From: Calendula officinalis
Lineage: Eukaryota; Streptophyta; Magnoliopsida; Asterales; Asteraceae
NCBI GenBank assembly: GCA_963853835.1
Contig: OY970824.1
Coordinates: 4,903,001-4,967,000 of the forward strand
DNA: 64,000 nt
Direction of reading: 5' to 3'
Below, one piece after another: positions 16,989 through 28,685 of the stretch. The first letter of the stretch is position 1; the number at the start of each line of letters is the position of its first letter. The notes below the pieces were generated by a model, which saw nothing but the letters and a program-made list of their open reading frames with translations, did not search any database and was not told the DNA's origin. Both the position numbers and the translations under genes were made by a program.

Positions 16989-17721
16989 GTATTTTAGTAT
17001 CTCCTTTTATTGTTTTTAATTTCAGATTTTAACTGATCTTCCTCAAACTGAAAGGTGTTACTAAATTTGCTTGAATATGACTGATCTTCCTCAACTGAAA
17101 GGTGTTCTTATCAATTGATAGCTTTAACATGGTTTTCGCCCTGTTTATGGGGACCACGATCACAGTAAGCAGTTAAAATTAAACGAGTTTTGTTCTTATT
17201 CGATTTAGCAATTGGGTTGATGATATTTTGGATTTTTGAAATGAGAATTGAAATTTTTACTTAAAAAATGATGATTTTTTGCAGGGTTTGACATTTGATG
17301 GTGTCCGAGGTACCCGTCTCACCATGATCATGTTAAAATTTTGGTTTAACATTGAGCAGATGAATTCCTAAGTTATGACGAGAACATGATGAGAAATCTT
17401 TAACAAAATGTTTTAAATATTGGACCAAATTGGGGATTTTTTTGGCCCATATGAGGCACCAACTGAGATCCAGCAACCTGATTTTGACACCTTTCTTATT
17501 GTTGGTGGTTTATGAGAGAATGCTCGTGGTGACATCTTTCTATCATTCTTGTTATTCACAAACCTGATGCAATTTTTTCCCCCCCCGGCAAAACTGCCTC
17601 TTATTCATTCATGGCACAAAAGCAGATCTCATCAAACTGAGTTAACTACAGGGTTTTATAACACTACCAACAAAAACGTGTATGAAGAAATTGTCATTTT
17701 TTCTGTAAAATCCCATCTATA

Positions 17722-17820
17722 ATGATCTTGCGGGGAATGAATCTTTTGGACGAACAACAACCCAATGAGCTGTTTTCCGTCCCTGATTTACTTCTTGTGG
17801 GTATTAGAACTGCTTTGCAG
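17722..17820 (+). other. Second exon-like segment inside the Helitron
   Basis: Thirty-three codons (start MILRGMNLLDEQQPNELFSV) end in CAG followed by GTTGAC, resembling a donor site. With the segment at 16895, and a short GCAG/GG...GAG/GTACCC piece near 17282-17309, it suggests fragments of a captured multi-exon gene. The family is not recognised. Confidence 0.35.
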
Positions 17821-19004
17821 GTTGACCTAACATGCTTTTTGACTTGCATGTAAACGTTAATTGTACAACAACATTCCTTTAAAATTGATCAAATTTAAAA
17901 ATTCTCGTATCTAAAATTTAATATTTGTACTAATTTCATCTTCTATGTCCAATTTATAGGGTGTCTATAATTTCATTTTAGATTTGTTGTATCTTGTTGA
18001 CATGTTAGCAGCTTCGACACTTGGGCAAACGACAGGTTTTTGGGATATCTATACACGATAGAAAATTATTTTGTAATACCATGCCTTAATCAAGCTTATT
18101 TGATAGTAGACTTTTGTTGTAATTGGTAATAATTAAAAGGTGATTGTTTTAGCTTGTTCTTTCGCGTAAAATTATTTTTATCCAGTTTGTTGGAATTATT
18201 TTGTGGTTATGGGGATCAAAGCAACTACCAGCATAATCAATATGTATCTGGTAAAACAGTTTCATATTAAAAGATGAATGTAATAAGAGTTGAGAGAATA
18301 TTTGTTTAACTAGGGATCAAACTTGTGACCTGTAAGGAGTAATTTAGATTTCTTACCACTAGGTTATCACCAAAATTGTTAGATTTTTATCTTTAATATA
18401 TTAAATGCATTTGAGATTTTTAATTTTCATCCAATACATTTGTTATTTTCAAGAAAAATTTATGTTTATTAAAAATAAGGACCAAGCATGACTTGAATTG
18501 TTGACCTTTATGCTTATAGTAATGTCTTAACCATAGTTACTAGAACATATATTCCTTACTTGTATTATAATTGTCTTTTTCAATCTCATACATTTTAAAA
18601 AGGTAAAATTGACACCATCAAAACCCACCATTCGTGGCGACCTCCACTAGCTATAATCACTATCGCCTTCAGCATCCATAGATTGGTCACTGCAAAATAT
18701 GATCACAGGGTACCCGTCGCCGCATTGCGCGGGTACCCGGCTAGTATCAATTAAAGAGTGTTAATGCGCTAGCAAAATACATAACGCTTCTAATCCACTA
18801 GCCCTCTAACATTGGAGGATAATATTTCCAAAAGTGTCACACGCGTAATAGAGACATACTTATGTGATGTAGAGTAACAACCAAAAACATATATTGTTCC
18901 TATTAACTTTTAAAATTTTAAAATTTTCAGGATAATTTATTTCAAAACTATGTTTAAAGAATTCGGATAGATTTAATCTTTAAAATTTGGTTCAACTTAA
19001 AAGC

Positions 19005-20043
19005 AATATTTTCGTGACCGAGTTCGACCGGCCGGTCAGACCGGTCGAACCGGAAAACAGATATAAGGCCGGTCGGATTAAGCGGGTCAACAACCAATAA
19101 ATGGGCCGGATTGAACCGCCCGGTTCATAAGAAAACCGGGTTGAACCGTAAACAAAATCATAGTTGGACCGGATTAAAAAATTAACTATGCTCAAATGAA
19201 TCACTCCTAGAAGGTGAGATTCTACTAAGCTGCTGCCAATAGCTTCCTACTAACGCCAAATATATAGTGTTTCCAAGTATTGAGTTTTCTCATCCCACAG
19301 CGATGTGGGATGGAAAATATAGGCTTTTCCTGTCTTCCATTGAAGTTTTCTTTTCTCTATTAAACTAAAAGACAATGTTATTACATCTGATCTTTTTTCT
19401 CCTCCCATCAACAACGAAGTGTGCTGCTACCTATTTTAAAAACATCAATTTGCTGCTAGTGATTTACAATTAGTTAGAAAAATCCGGGAATATTTCAGCA
19501 TTCAAATTAACTTTCCTGTAAATAAAAAAAATTATTTCATCCCCATGGAATGAAACTTGAGAATCTGGTACTCATGTGCCAACATCTTCCATTTGTTCCA
19601 AACATATACTTCGTGATAAGTATGCAGACTTAGTATATTTAAATAGTGTTATGGGTTTGGAACATTGACCACTTGCTCTAAGTTTTAGTATTAAAACTTC
19701 AATTTTCATAAATCTCTAATGTAAGTTTTAGTATTAAGACTTCAATTTTCATAAATCTCTAATGTAAGTTTTAGTATTAAAACTTCAATTTTCATAAATC
19801 TCTAATGTAAGTTTTAGTATTAAAACTTCAATTTTTATAAATCTTTAACAAGAAATTGATATACTATTATATTTCAAATTTATCATAGTTATTTTGCAAT
19901 TTATATACATCTTACATTGTTAACTTATCATAGATATTGAATAATATTATGATCCGGTTCAACCGTCCGGTTCAACCGGTCCGACCGGTTCGACCGTTTT
20001 AAGGCATCGGCCGGTCCGATTCAAAATCCGGGTTTTAAAACAT
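19005..20043. repeat. GGTTCGACCGG-rich blocks, possible ends of one element
   Basis: Two GC-rich blocks, about 19012-19160 and 19948-20035, consist of repeated (A)CCGGTTCGACCGG and GGTTCAACCGG words, many self-complementary, in otherwise AT-rich DNA. Such ends are common in plant MITEs. They may be the inverted ends of a single element enclosing the 43-bp tandem repeat, but no exact border or target duplication was found. The stretch 18745-19004 shows nothing else. Confidence 0.4.
19679..19846. repeat. 43-bp tandem repeat, about four copies
   Basis: Units start TAAGTTTTAGTATTAAAACT at 19679, 19722, 19765 and 19808, exactly 43 bases apart, differing at one or two bases. The AT-rich unit has no coding potential. 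Confidence 0.9.
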
Positions 20044-20048
20044 TGATC

Positions 20049-20346
20049 CAGGGTCGTCCTTGGTTATGGGCGACAATGACGGTCGCCCAGGGCCCACAAA
20101 GTTTAGGGGGGCCTACTTTCGGAAAAATCAACCCATGTATACATATGTGTAAACTCACTTGAATCAAGTTAAGTCTAACGGAAAATATGCAGACTACAAC
20201 GCTCAATCCGGACATTTAACTTGGGGATTGGGGTGTCACTTGTAATTTGGCGGATATTTTTACGTTATTTGGAAAAAAATTTACTTTAAAGGTGCCCATT
20301 TTTTATAATTTTGCCCTGTGTCCAAAAACTTATTGGACCGGCCCTG
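20049..20346. mobile_element. hAT-like MITE
   Basis: Ends CAGGGTCGTCC (left) and GGACCGGCCCTG (right, reverse CAGGGCCGGTCC) match the CAGGGCCGG ends of plant hAT elements. The interior of 298 bases contains GGGGGGCCTACTTTCG and no gene. The 8-base flanks do not match well. Confidence 0.55.
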
Positions 20347-20466
20347 AGTATATCTTAAGGAAAAAAAACTATTTATAAGATAGGGCTAGAGTTAGATGCC
20401 TACATGTTTAACTTTCTAATAGTGTGAGGTGTTTAACTACACTTAAATAGTTTGAAAAAAGTGTAA

Positions 20467-21182
20467 TACTGGTGCCAACGGTATCGCCGGTTGGCACCGT
20501 TGGTTTTCCGCCGGTACCGGCACCGTTGGCACGGTCCGCCGGTTGTGGCGCCGGTTTGGGGTGAGCCGGTTTGAAGACGAGCGAAGAGACGGAGATGGTG
20601 GGGAGATGGTGGGACCCGGCTGTACTTTTTACCCTTTTAATAATGAAAAACAACCTTTTTTTCTTTTTTTTTTAAACGGTAATAAATAAAAAAAAATTCA
20701 AAAAAATCTCACTCACTTTTACATCTATAAATACTCACTCATTTCTTCTATTTTTTACACCACATTCACTTTCTTTATCTCTCAAAAAATTCATACTTCC
20801 TCCCAAACTTGAAAAAATGTCCAAAAGACGTCAATCATCGGTATCCAACGACGTGTGGTAGCTATTTCAATCAACCCCCATTGATCCCCCACCCTCACCA
20901 GTCGGTTCTTCTTTGGGTCAAACAAGCAACCCGACACCATCGCTTGGTTTTGGGGCTTGGTTTTTTTAATTAATGAAATTTATTTTTATTAGTTATATGT
21001 TTTAATTAGTTGTATATTTTTATTAGAAAAAGAAAAGTAAATGGTGTGGCCCAAATTTGGTAAAGTGACGGAGTGCTGTTGGCATGACTACGTCAGTTTA
21101 GTGTTAGTTAGTTTGTCTGCTGACGTGGCGCTGAGTTAGCAGCAACTGACGTCGTCAGTTGCTTATACCATTGGGAGTGGTC
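20467..21182 (+). mobile_element. Internally deleted PIF/Harbinger relative
   Basis: Degenerate ends TACTGGTGCCAACGG and CCATTGGGAGTGGTC flank 716 bases, with TAA on both sides (20464-20466, 21183-21185). Both subterminal regions match the element at 13950, including the 5' leader and the CTGACGTGGCGCTGAGTT block, but most of ORF1 is deleted. The termini have drifted, so it looks older. Confidence 0.85.
20817..20957 (+). pseudogene. ORF1 remnant of the deleted PIF element
   Basis: The first codons match ORF1 (MSKRRQSSVSNDVW), then an in-frame TAG at 20859-20861 stops it; homology goes on to about the LGFGA segment before jumping to the 3' non-coding part near 20958. The rest of the gene is missing. 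Confidence 0.85.
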
Positions 21183-21261
21183 TAATTGGTAAATACCTCT
21201 ATACAATCACATAAAAAAGAGAGAATATATTTTGGACCGTCTGTCATGTTTTTATAAAAAA

Positions 21262-22526
21262 AGAGTAAATTATACGGAAGATCCTTGTGGCATACCACTT
21301 ATTACTGTCTCAGTCATTGTCATTAAACTTCATTTATTACACCGGAAGTTTCTGATATATACACTTTGTTACACCCGACGTCCGTGTCGCAAACAGCCAT
21401 CAAATTTGAAAGTTAAATGACTCACGTGATAAGCACACTATGGGCATAATGGTAAATTTCATGTCCCTGCCAACATCCCACCTCCACCCCTTTCTCTCTC
21501 TGCCCCTTGAATGTGAAAACTCCACAAGAATCTTTCAAAGTCTCCAGATCCTTGTTTCAATCACCTTCATCAACAACCACAACCGCCGCCGTCCTAGCTC
21601 CGACGACCTCAGTTTCTTCTCCGGCTCCAGCGGTTGTCTACATCCCCTTTTCCACCTAGATCTTTTGGAGACCATTCAAACGACGACCCTCAGTTTCTTC
21701 GTTTTATGACCAAACTCCGGTTACACTGAGACCAATCCACATCAAAATCTTCAAACAAGGCAACAAATTAAACCTAAAACCCTTTTTCACTAGGACTCTG
21801 TTCCTGCTCAAGAAGCCCCAATAACCAGCTTCTTGTAAGATATTGTTTGTAATTCTCGGTTCAAATTACACTTCATCTGATTCTTCGTAAGTGCGTTCGT
21901 ATTTCCGTAAATTGGTTAAATATAATGTTGCTAATTGCATTTTGCCTTATTTATGTAAATAATAGTTGTACTGAATTTGTAGGACTGCAAGCGGGACGGT
22001 TCATGATGGAGATTTACTACTGTATTAAATTTGAAAGATTTAAGACTTAAATCTGAGGAAAAGGAAAGTAGTAAAAGTTCTTCAACGTTTTCATTATCTG
22101 TAATTCACAAAAAGCAGAGGAACACACAGGTCACTCCATGTGGGTAATTCGAGATTTCAGTGTATGGTGTTTGTTCAATTTTAGTTTGTACTTGATAGAT
22201 TGTTAAATTTTAAATTGTGGGTTTTGAAGTTACATGTTTTTTGCCGAGAGATAGAGCAGAAAGAGGTAAAAGAAAGAGGGGATTGTGTTGTACAAGTCCT
22301 AATGCAAGGAGTACTAGCAAACGTAAATATAGTGTTAATGTAAGTGTAAAATGACAATTATGCTCATCATATCATGTGTCTTGCACATGGGCATTTTAAC
22401 AGTTAAAATAGACGGATGTTAGGCCAAGCGACATCGGGTGTAATAAAGGGTATACATCAGGGATTTCCAGTATAAAATGAAATTCAAAGGACTAATGTTG
22501 TAATAAGTGTCCGTATAATTTGCTCT
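21262..22526. mobile_element. Second foldback-like element, relative of 12833
   Basis: The left end AGAGTAAATTATACGG and right end CCGTATAATTTGCTCT are inverted, and both arms (about 200 bases) match the arm units of the element at 12833 (for example TTACACCCGACGTCC and AATAAGTG). The loop of about 870 bases (21470-22340) has a pyrimidine-rich, C-rich stretch and short ORFs but no recognised gene. Arms have single units here, so duplication inside arms is particular to the other copy. Confidence 0.65.
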
Positions 22527-22936
22527 AAAAAATGTCACCAGAAGCCAAAATTATAATATTTACTTTTAAGAGAGTGTCACTAAAAACTAACTATATTCTC
22601 CAATGGACTTCCTCCACTAGAACAGCTGCCCGCGACCGCCGGTCGTCTTAGGTTCAAAATCGACCATCTCCGCCATCGATTATCAGGTTAGAGCCACCGC
22701 TTTTCACCATTGATTATCAGATTAGAAGACGATGGTTTCTGTTTTGATTTGTCGGTTTGACTGTTTGACCGGATGAAGGATGTGCAAGTCTTCAAAAGAA
22801 ACCCAGAAATCAAAAAGGAATCTTCAATTGTGACACCTCCTTGAGCTTTTAGTTCACTGTTTCAATTCTCATTGGTTACGATTAGTTCACTGTTCGAGAT
22901 TTTAGTTTTGATTTTGGGATGAAGAATTATGATTTT

Positions 22937-23289
22937 GGGGGTTTTGGGAAAGCTTTTTAAAATAGCTTAAGCTTATTTAAATTAATAAACTTTTTTAAAA
23001 TAAAGTGTTTAGAAGAGCTTATTTAAACTTATTATAAAATTATCAAAAAGAGTTTAATGAGTAAAAATGTTGTGAAGTAAAGAAAAATTGATAGAGTTAT
23101 GTGGAGGATAAAAATGTAAAACAATTCCATTTCTTAAATAAACCTTAATAATCCTTAACAAAATAGCTTTTTTAAGGGACCTTTAATAAGCTCATAATCA
23201 AGCTTATAAGTTTACATAAACACTTAATATGGTTTATTAAACTTAAATAAGCTAATAAGTCCGTCTAATAAGCTCTCCCAAACACCCCC
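22937..23289. mobile_element. hAT-type MITE with GGTGTTTGGGAGAGCTTATT ends
   Basis: The left end GGGGGTTTTGGGAAAGCTT and right end AGCTCTCCCAAACACCCCC are inverted; the interior is AT-rich with many AAGCTTAT/ATAAGCTT words. A sibling lies at 32499. The stretch 22527-22936 before it shows no gene. Confidence 0.65.
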
Positions 23290-23309
23290 TTTGTGATAAA
23301 GAGTAGGTT

Positions 23310-23500
23310 AGAGATGAAGAATACATACATATATAACATATATGCGCAAATAACATATATGTAAACATACATGAGTAATATACATGCAAACTAATATTTG
23401 TGGGTCTCTCGTTAAATCTCTTCATATCTCTTCCATTATCTGTTATTTTAAAATTTAATGTTTAGATTCAGTTCTACATGATTCTACCTAAAATTTAAGT
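23310..23500. repeat. Fragment related to the microsatellite-flanked MITE at 49920
   Basis: Sequence around CATGCAAACTAATATTTGTG and the following GGGTCTCTC block matches CATGCAAACCAATATTTGGG in the element at 49920-50346. Borders are unclear. The stretch 23501-24171 shows no gene. Confidence 0.5.
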
Positions 23501-24171
23501 TATGACTAGATAGTATTACTATCTTATGAGATTTACCGACTAGATAGTATTACTATCTTATGAAATATACCCTTCTACCAATACGTATATAGTATCTTGA
23601 ATTCATAAATAAATATCATTTCTTTGTAATGCTCGATATTAAAATATCAAAAAGGAATATTCCGTCACGATCGAAAACAAAGAAAGGGACTATAAATTGA
23701 CAATATTATCTGGAAGTTAGTTAAACCTACCTTTAGTTATCTCCATTTAAAAAAAAAAAATGAATGGATGAATATTGCACTCCATCCATATGGACTATGG
23801 TTGTATTTACGTGATTACGATTTGATAATATTTTCGATTTAACATCATAATAAATCTCTATCTTTCAATCTCCATGATTACGATTTTATAAACACACGCA
23901 CCAATAAATGCTATTTGAATATATCATGTATATTTGTGAGCAACTGTGCAAATATATAAGGTCGCATGAGGTTATTTGTGGCGAGTCTATAAGAGGTGAA
24001 ATTATAATGATAAAAGATAAATTAAAGAAAAATAATTATTACTTAATACAATAAATTTTACAGATGATAACACCTATTACATGTTTAGTCATTTATCTTC
24101 GTTTAATACAAAATGCTAGTTCGGACATTCAAAAAAATGTAACAACCTAATTTAAAGTAAAGACCACCATT

Positions 24172-24255
24172 GTAACAAACTACGTACACGGGGACGCTTA
24201 GTGTAATAATTGAATTTAAAGTACTAAGTTTGTAATAACTGACAAGTCACACTTG
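24172..24255. repeat. Remnant arm of the foldback family
   Basis: About 85 bases resemble one arm unit (TGTAACAAACTACGTACAC, AGTGTAATAATTGAA, TTTGTAATAACTGACAAGTC) in the right-arm orientation. No partner arm is nearby. The following 24256-24911 is AT-rich promoter-side DNA of the S28 gene. Confidence 0.5.
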
Positions 24256-24911
24256 ATTTTCTATAACTTGATTGAGAACACTAATTAATTACTTAGTCAA
24301 TGATAATGATTTGTCATCTTAATTGATCAAAGCCTAAAGTGACTAACACACAAGTCGATTGATATTTTAGTTGCTAGATCACGATCTACAAAGACTACAA
24401 GTATCGTTCATCTGTTTTCTGTTTCTTTTTTTAATAATATATACATACTACGGTGATCTAAAAGTGTTGCATAAGTTTTAATTGGAAAGTTGTAAAGTAA
24501 ATGACAATTAATAACTAATTTTAAATTATACTCCGTATAATATAGTCATTATCATGTTTTTTTATAATAAAACAAGTGAATAAATAAACTTGTATGACAA
24601 GACTTATAGGAGATGGAATTAGTTAAAACTGATTGCTATAACCCGATTAAGACTTCATTCATTTCAAAATATCGATGATTTTGATGTTTGACCCATAAAA
24701 GGTTTATTTTTTTTTATATTTTCTACCTAATTTTAATTTCTCTTGATAAAAAATTAAAATTGCATATTAGATCATCTTCGAGTATTGTTTTTTTTAAACA
24801 TGGATAAAACACAATTAATTATTAATCAGATAACCTTTATCCTTTTTCAAAAAATTTAAATACTATTTTGAATTTGAGAATTATCCACTCTATAAAAAAA
24901 AAAAAAACCTG

Positions 24912-24919
24912 TATAAATA
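24912..24919 (+). promoter_or_regulatory. TATA box of the S28 peptidase gene
   Basis: TATAAATA lies 71 bases upstream of the ATG at 24983, at the usual distance for a plant promoter with a short leader. Confidence 0.65.
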
Positions 24920-24982
24920 CTACAATCCCTTGGACGAAATTTCATAATATGCATTAGAAGTCATACCCCAAGAATTCAAACA

Positions 24983-27900
24983 ATGAGACTTCTATTCCAA
25001 TGGTTTCTCTTATGTGTTGTCATCTACACCACAACCACCATGGGTGCACCCCACAAGATTCCAAGGCTCGGTACGGTTGTCCCGTTGCTAAAAGACCCGA
25101 ATGTCGTTTCCACATTTAATTCTACCGACTTAAAACCGTATTTCTACAATCAAACACTCGATCACTTTAACTTCAACCCGGAAAGTTATGCCACTTTTCC
25201 GCAACGTTATTTTATCAATTCTAAATGGTGGGGTGGTGCTAAGAACCATGCACCAATTTTCGCCCATCTTGGTGCCGAAGGTCCCATAGACCAAGACATC
25301 GAGATCCTTGGATTCGGAGTTGAAAACGCTCCACGTTTTAAGGCTCTTGTGGTTTATTTAGAGGTATGTTTTTTGAAGTTTGTCATATATTTTTGTAGTC
25401 ACAAGTATATATTTAGAGGTATAAATAGATATGTTACTCCCTAATTTGTTTAAAGATATATGATATATATATTTACACTACAAAAACTATATTTTCACAA
25501 TAATGTACAAGTTTTAAATCAGACTTTGTTTAAAAGACTCTTTTTGTCAGTTTAGCGGTAACTGTTATGAATTTTTAATGCTTGTTATAATGTTGTAATT
25601 GTATGTGATTGTTTTATTTTAATGTCACTAGCATCGGTTCTATGGACAATCAAATCCAATCGGGTCAAACGGGGATCAAGATTCGTCCGAAGCAATGCAA
25701 GAATCGGTTAAAAACGAGACTATTCGTGGTTATTTTAATTCGGCTCAAGCATTGGCAGATTATGCAGAACTATTGATGCATATTAAAAAGAAATTACATG
25801 CACATAATTCGCCTATTATTGTTATTGGAGGGTCTTATGGTGGAAGTAAGTCATCTAATTAACGAAATTTAATACTTGTATTCATCTTATTATACAATTA
25901 TGATATTACTGTTCACTTGGATTTCATTGGTTGGATTTTTTTTTCTTTTATATATAAAGTTTTCTGTGCAAATTAGAACAAAAGTTGCTTCTTGCCAAAG
26001 TGGCCAAAGCTGCATCAACAGCACTTACGCCACTTGAGTTCGAACCATCACTAGCGTTCTGTGTTTTTATATTTTATTCACTATTTATATTTTTACACCA
26101 TTGTATAATTATCACTGTTTAGTTGAAAACAAATTAAAATTATGAAACATTTATTGAATATTTAGTAATAACTAAAATATTATAACTAATAATTACTATT
26201 TTCGATTTATTTAATTTTATAAAATGTAATTATAGCTTTGTATAAAAAACTTATTTTGCTAATTCGACGGATAAACAATACAAGGAACGAATATAAATTA
26301 AATTATGAAGGAAAACTTACTACTTATATAAAAGAAAAATTGCCAATCCAAGATATTGTAATTAGTAATTTTTTTTACATTCAAATAATAAGTGGTACGA
26401 GAGAAAAACGAAACCTCTAGCGAGTTAAAATTTTATTTTATATGAATAACTATCTTGACATTTGTAGGATTAAACACTATATAACGAATAATAATAGTTC
26501 GATGTTAAACACGACTCCAACTTTGTTGATGATTATATTATTTTTTTGAATCCCTATTTGATTATTAAAATATATTATGTCTTTCATCATAATAGTATTG
26601 TTTGCCTGGACAATATATATATACGAGCATATACATTTTTTATTCATAAATACAAGATAAAGAATTTCAATTTAATTATAACTGAATCTTAATATCAAAT
26701 TATAAAAAACGTAAGATTTAAACCCGCAGCAACGCGCGTATTAGCACATGCCTTGTATTATACATTAGCCATTCAATATTTACTGTTCACATATTTTTTA
26801 ATATTAAATTCATATAATGCTTTATATTACAAAAGTAATTGTTTTATTATATTATTTGTTACAGTAATATTTATTCGTAAAATCGATTTTCGCAGTGCTT
26901 GCCTCATGGTTCCGTCTCAAGTATCCACATATCGCGCTCGGTGCTCTTGCTTCCTCGGCTCCTATTCTTTACTTTGGTGGTATCACTCCTCAAGATGCAT
27001 ATTATTCCGTCGTTACCAAAGATTTTAGGGTAAAATTATTGAAACAATTTGCATTTTAAAAAAAAAAAAAAAAAGTTGATATGATTAATAATAATATTTA
27101 AAAAAAGCAATTGTTGATTATATATGCAGGAAGCGAGCGAAAATTGTTATACCACGATAAAGGAGTCATGGAACGAGATCGATAGAGTTGCTTCTATGCC
27201 AAATGGTCTTGCTATTCTTTCGCAAAAATTCAAAACTTGCTCGTAAGTAATGATATCTTGTATTGTATATAATTAAGTACGGATTTAGGCTTTAATCTAT
27301 TTTAAGTGATTTTGTTTAATTTGTTAATTAAGGCCCTTAAAAAATTCTATGGAGCTCAAGGACTATTTAGACACCATCTATACGGGTGCAGCTCAATATA
27401 ATGCTCCACCAAGGTATCCAACGGTCCAAATTTGTAACGGCATTGATGGAGCAAGCACTGCAAGTGATATTCTTGATCGTGTATTTGCTGGACTTGTTTC
27501 TTATTTACCTAATAGACCTTGCTATAACTTGACGTCAGAAGTTGATCAAACATCCATCGGATGGCAATGGCAAGTGAGTAAAACATTTCTTACATTAAAT
27601 GTTATACAGTATGGTGCATGAAGCAATTTTTGTAGTGTTATACCAACTATTTATTCTTATATGTTATTCTAGATTATTAACTTGTTTCAACATGTGTAGA
27701 CTTGTAGCGAGATGGTGATACTGATTGGCGTAACGAGTAACGTCAGCATGTTCCCGAGCTCGCCTTATGACGTACAAGAAAACATCAACGACTGTAAGAA
27801 TATGTTCGGTGTTAATCCTCGGACTCATTGGGCTACAACTTATTATGGCGGCCAGGTAAGCATTTTTTTTTTCTTTTTCCGATTTTAATTATTAATTATC

Positions 27901-28685
27901 GATTATGTAATCTCGTGCGTTTTGTGTTCAACATTGTAGGACATTAAGTTGGTGCTTAGCAACTTTGGTAGTAACATCATCTTCTCCAACGGTTTAAGAG
28001 ATCCTTATAGTAGTGGAGGGTATGTAATTAATGTTTTAAACTGAAATTATGTACACCACAAAAATTATTTCACGCACCATACTGTAAAAGGGTTAAAGCA
28101 AACTATACAAGTACATCAAAACATAAGTTGTAGTGTGTGAATAAATTCTTGTGGTGTAGATATCAACTCACAATGAATATGTGTTGCAAAAAGAAAGAAA
28201 AAAGAGCTAAGACTATTCATCAACTATTGATGATTAGTTTTTAATATATGTTACATATACAATAACCACATGCAAGCTAATGCATGCCAAAAAAGCTTTT
28301 GCCAAAAGATAATGTGTTGGCATTCCGATATAAAATCATTGTAATGTTATCTTTTCTTTTACGTTTCAGGGTATTGGAAGATATTTCAGATAGTATTCTT
28401 GCCGTAAAAACGACCAATGGTATGTCTGGATACATATTTTTTATTAAAGCAAAATAAATTTACACTATATGTTTAAGATAATATTCACAATTTGCATAAT
28501 CAATCATTTGGAATCGGCTATAATTTATGAGGGTTCTTTGTTTGTCAGGTTCGCATTGCTTGGACATATTAAACTCGCGGGAAACTGATCCCGAGTGGTT
28601 GGTTGATCAGCGAAAACAGGAAGTGAAGATCATCAACCAATGGCTTACAAAATACCGTCGAAGTCTTTATTTATTAAAGCACTGA
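24983..28685 (+). CDS. S28 family serine carboxypeptidase (lysosomal Pro-X carboxypeptidase-like), 9 exons, 501 aa
   Basis: Exons: 24983-25363, 25632-25845, 26896-27029, 27130-27242, 27333-27573, 27700-27855, 27940-28019, 28370-28419, 28549-28685; all introns are GT-AG and phases close to 502 codons including the stop. The N-terminus (MRLLFQWFLLCVVIYTTTTM) is a clear signal peptide. The catalytic triad is visible: Ser in GGSYGG (about residue 195), Asp in NGLRDPYSSGG (about 434) and His in GSHCLD (about 459). Members remove a C-terminal residue after proline and act in the vacuole or apoplast. Length is usual for plant members. Intron 2 (1,050 bases) is AT-rich. The EMVILIG segment replaces the commoner EMVMPI form, away from the triad. 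The truncated copy at 10737 is its tandem paralogue. In vivo substrate unknown. Confidence 0.95.

Larger units (their letters stand above)
16096..18744 (+). mobile_element. Non-autonomous Helitron
   Basis: The 5' end begins TCTTTACTATATTATAAAGC after an A, and the 3' end is a 9-bp hairpin GGGTACCCG...CGGGTACCC (18708-18738) followed by GGCTAG and then T. That gives the Helitron signature TC...CTAG inserted between A and T, without target duplication. The 2,649 bases contain no Rep/helicase gene. Two exon-like segments lie inside. A SINE-like fragment is at 18308-18372 with box-A-like TAACCTAGTGG and box-B-like GTTTGATCC on the minus strand. The element starts 14 bases after the PIF target duplication. 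Confidence 0.85.

Noticed and set aside
16190..18372. tRNA genes
   Set aside because: Box A and box B-like words occur, but no cloverleaf or anticodon arm can be folded; they are SINE-like fragments. I saw no tRNA or rRNA gene in the window.
25980..26760. Transposon insertion in intron 2 of the S28 gene
   Set aside because: The end AACCCGCAGCAACGCGCG resembles some Helitron tails, but no hairpin followed by CTRR and no 5' end were found.
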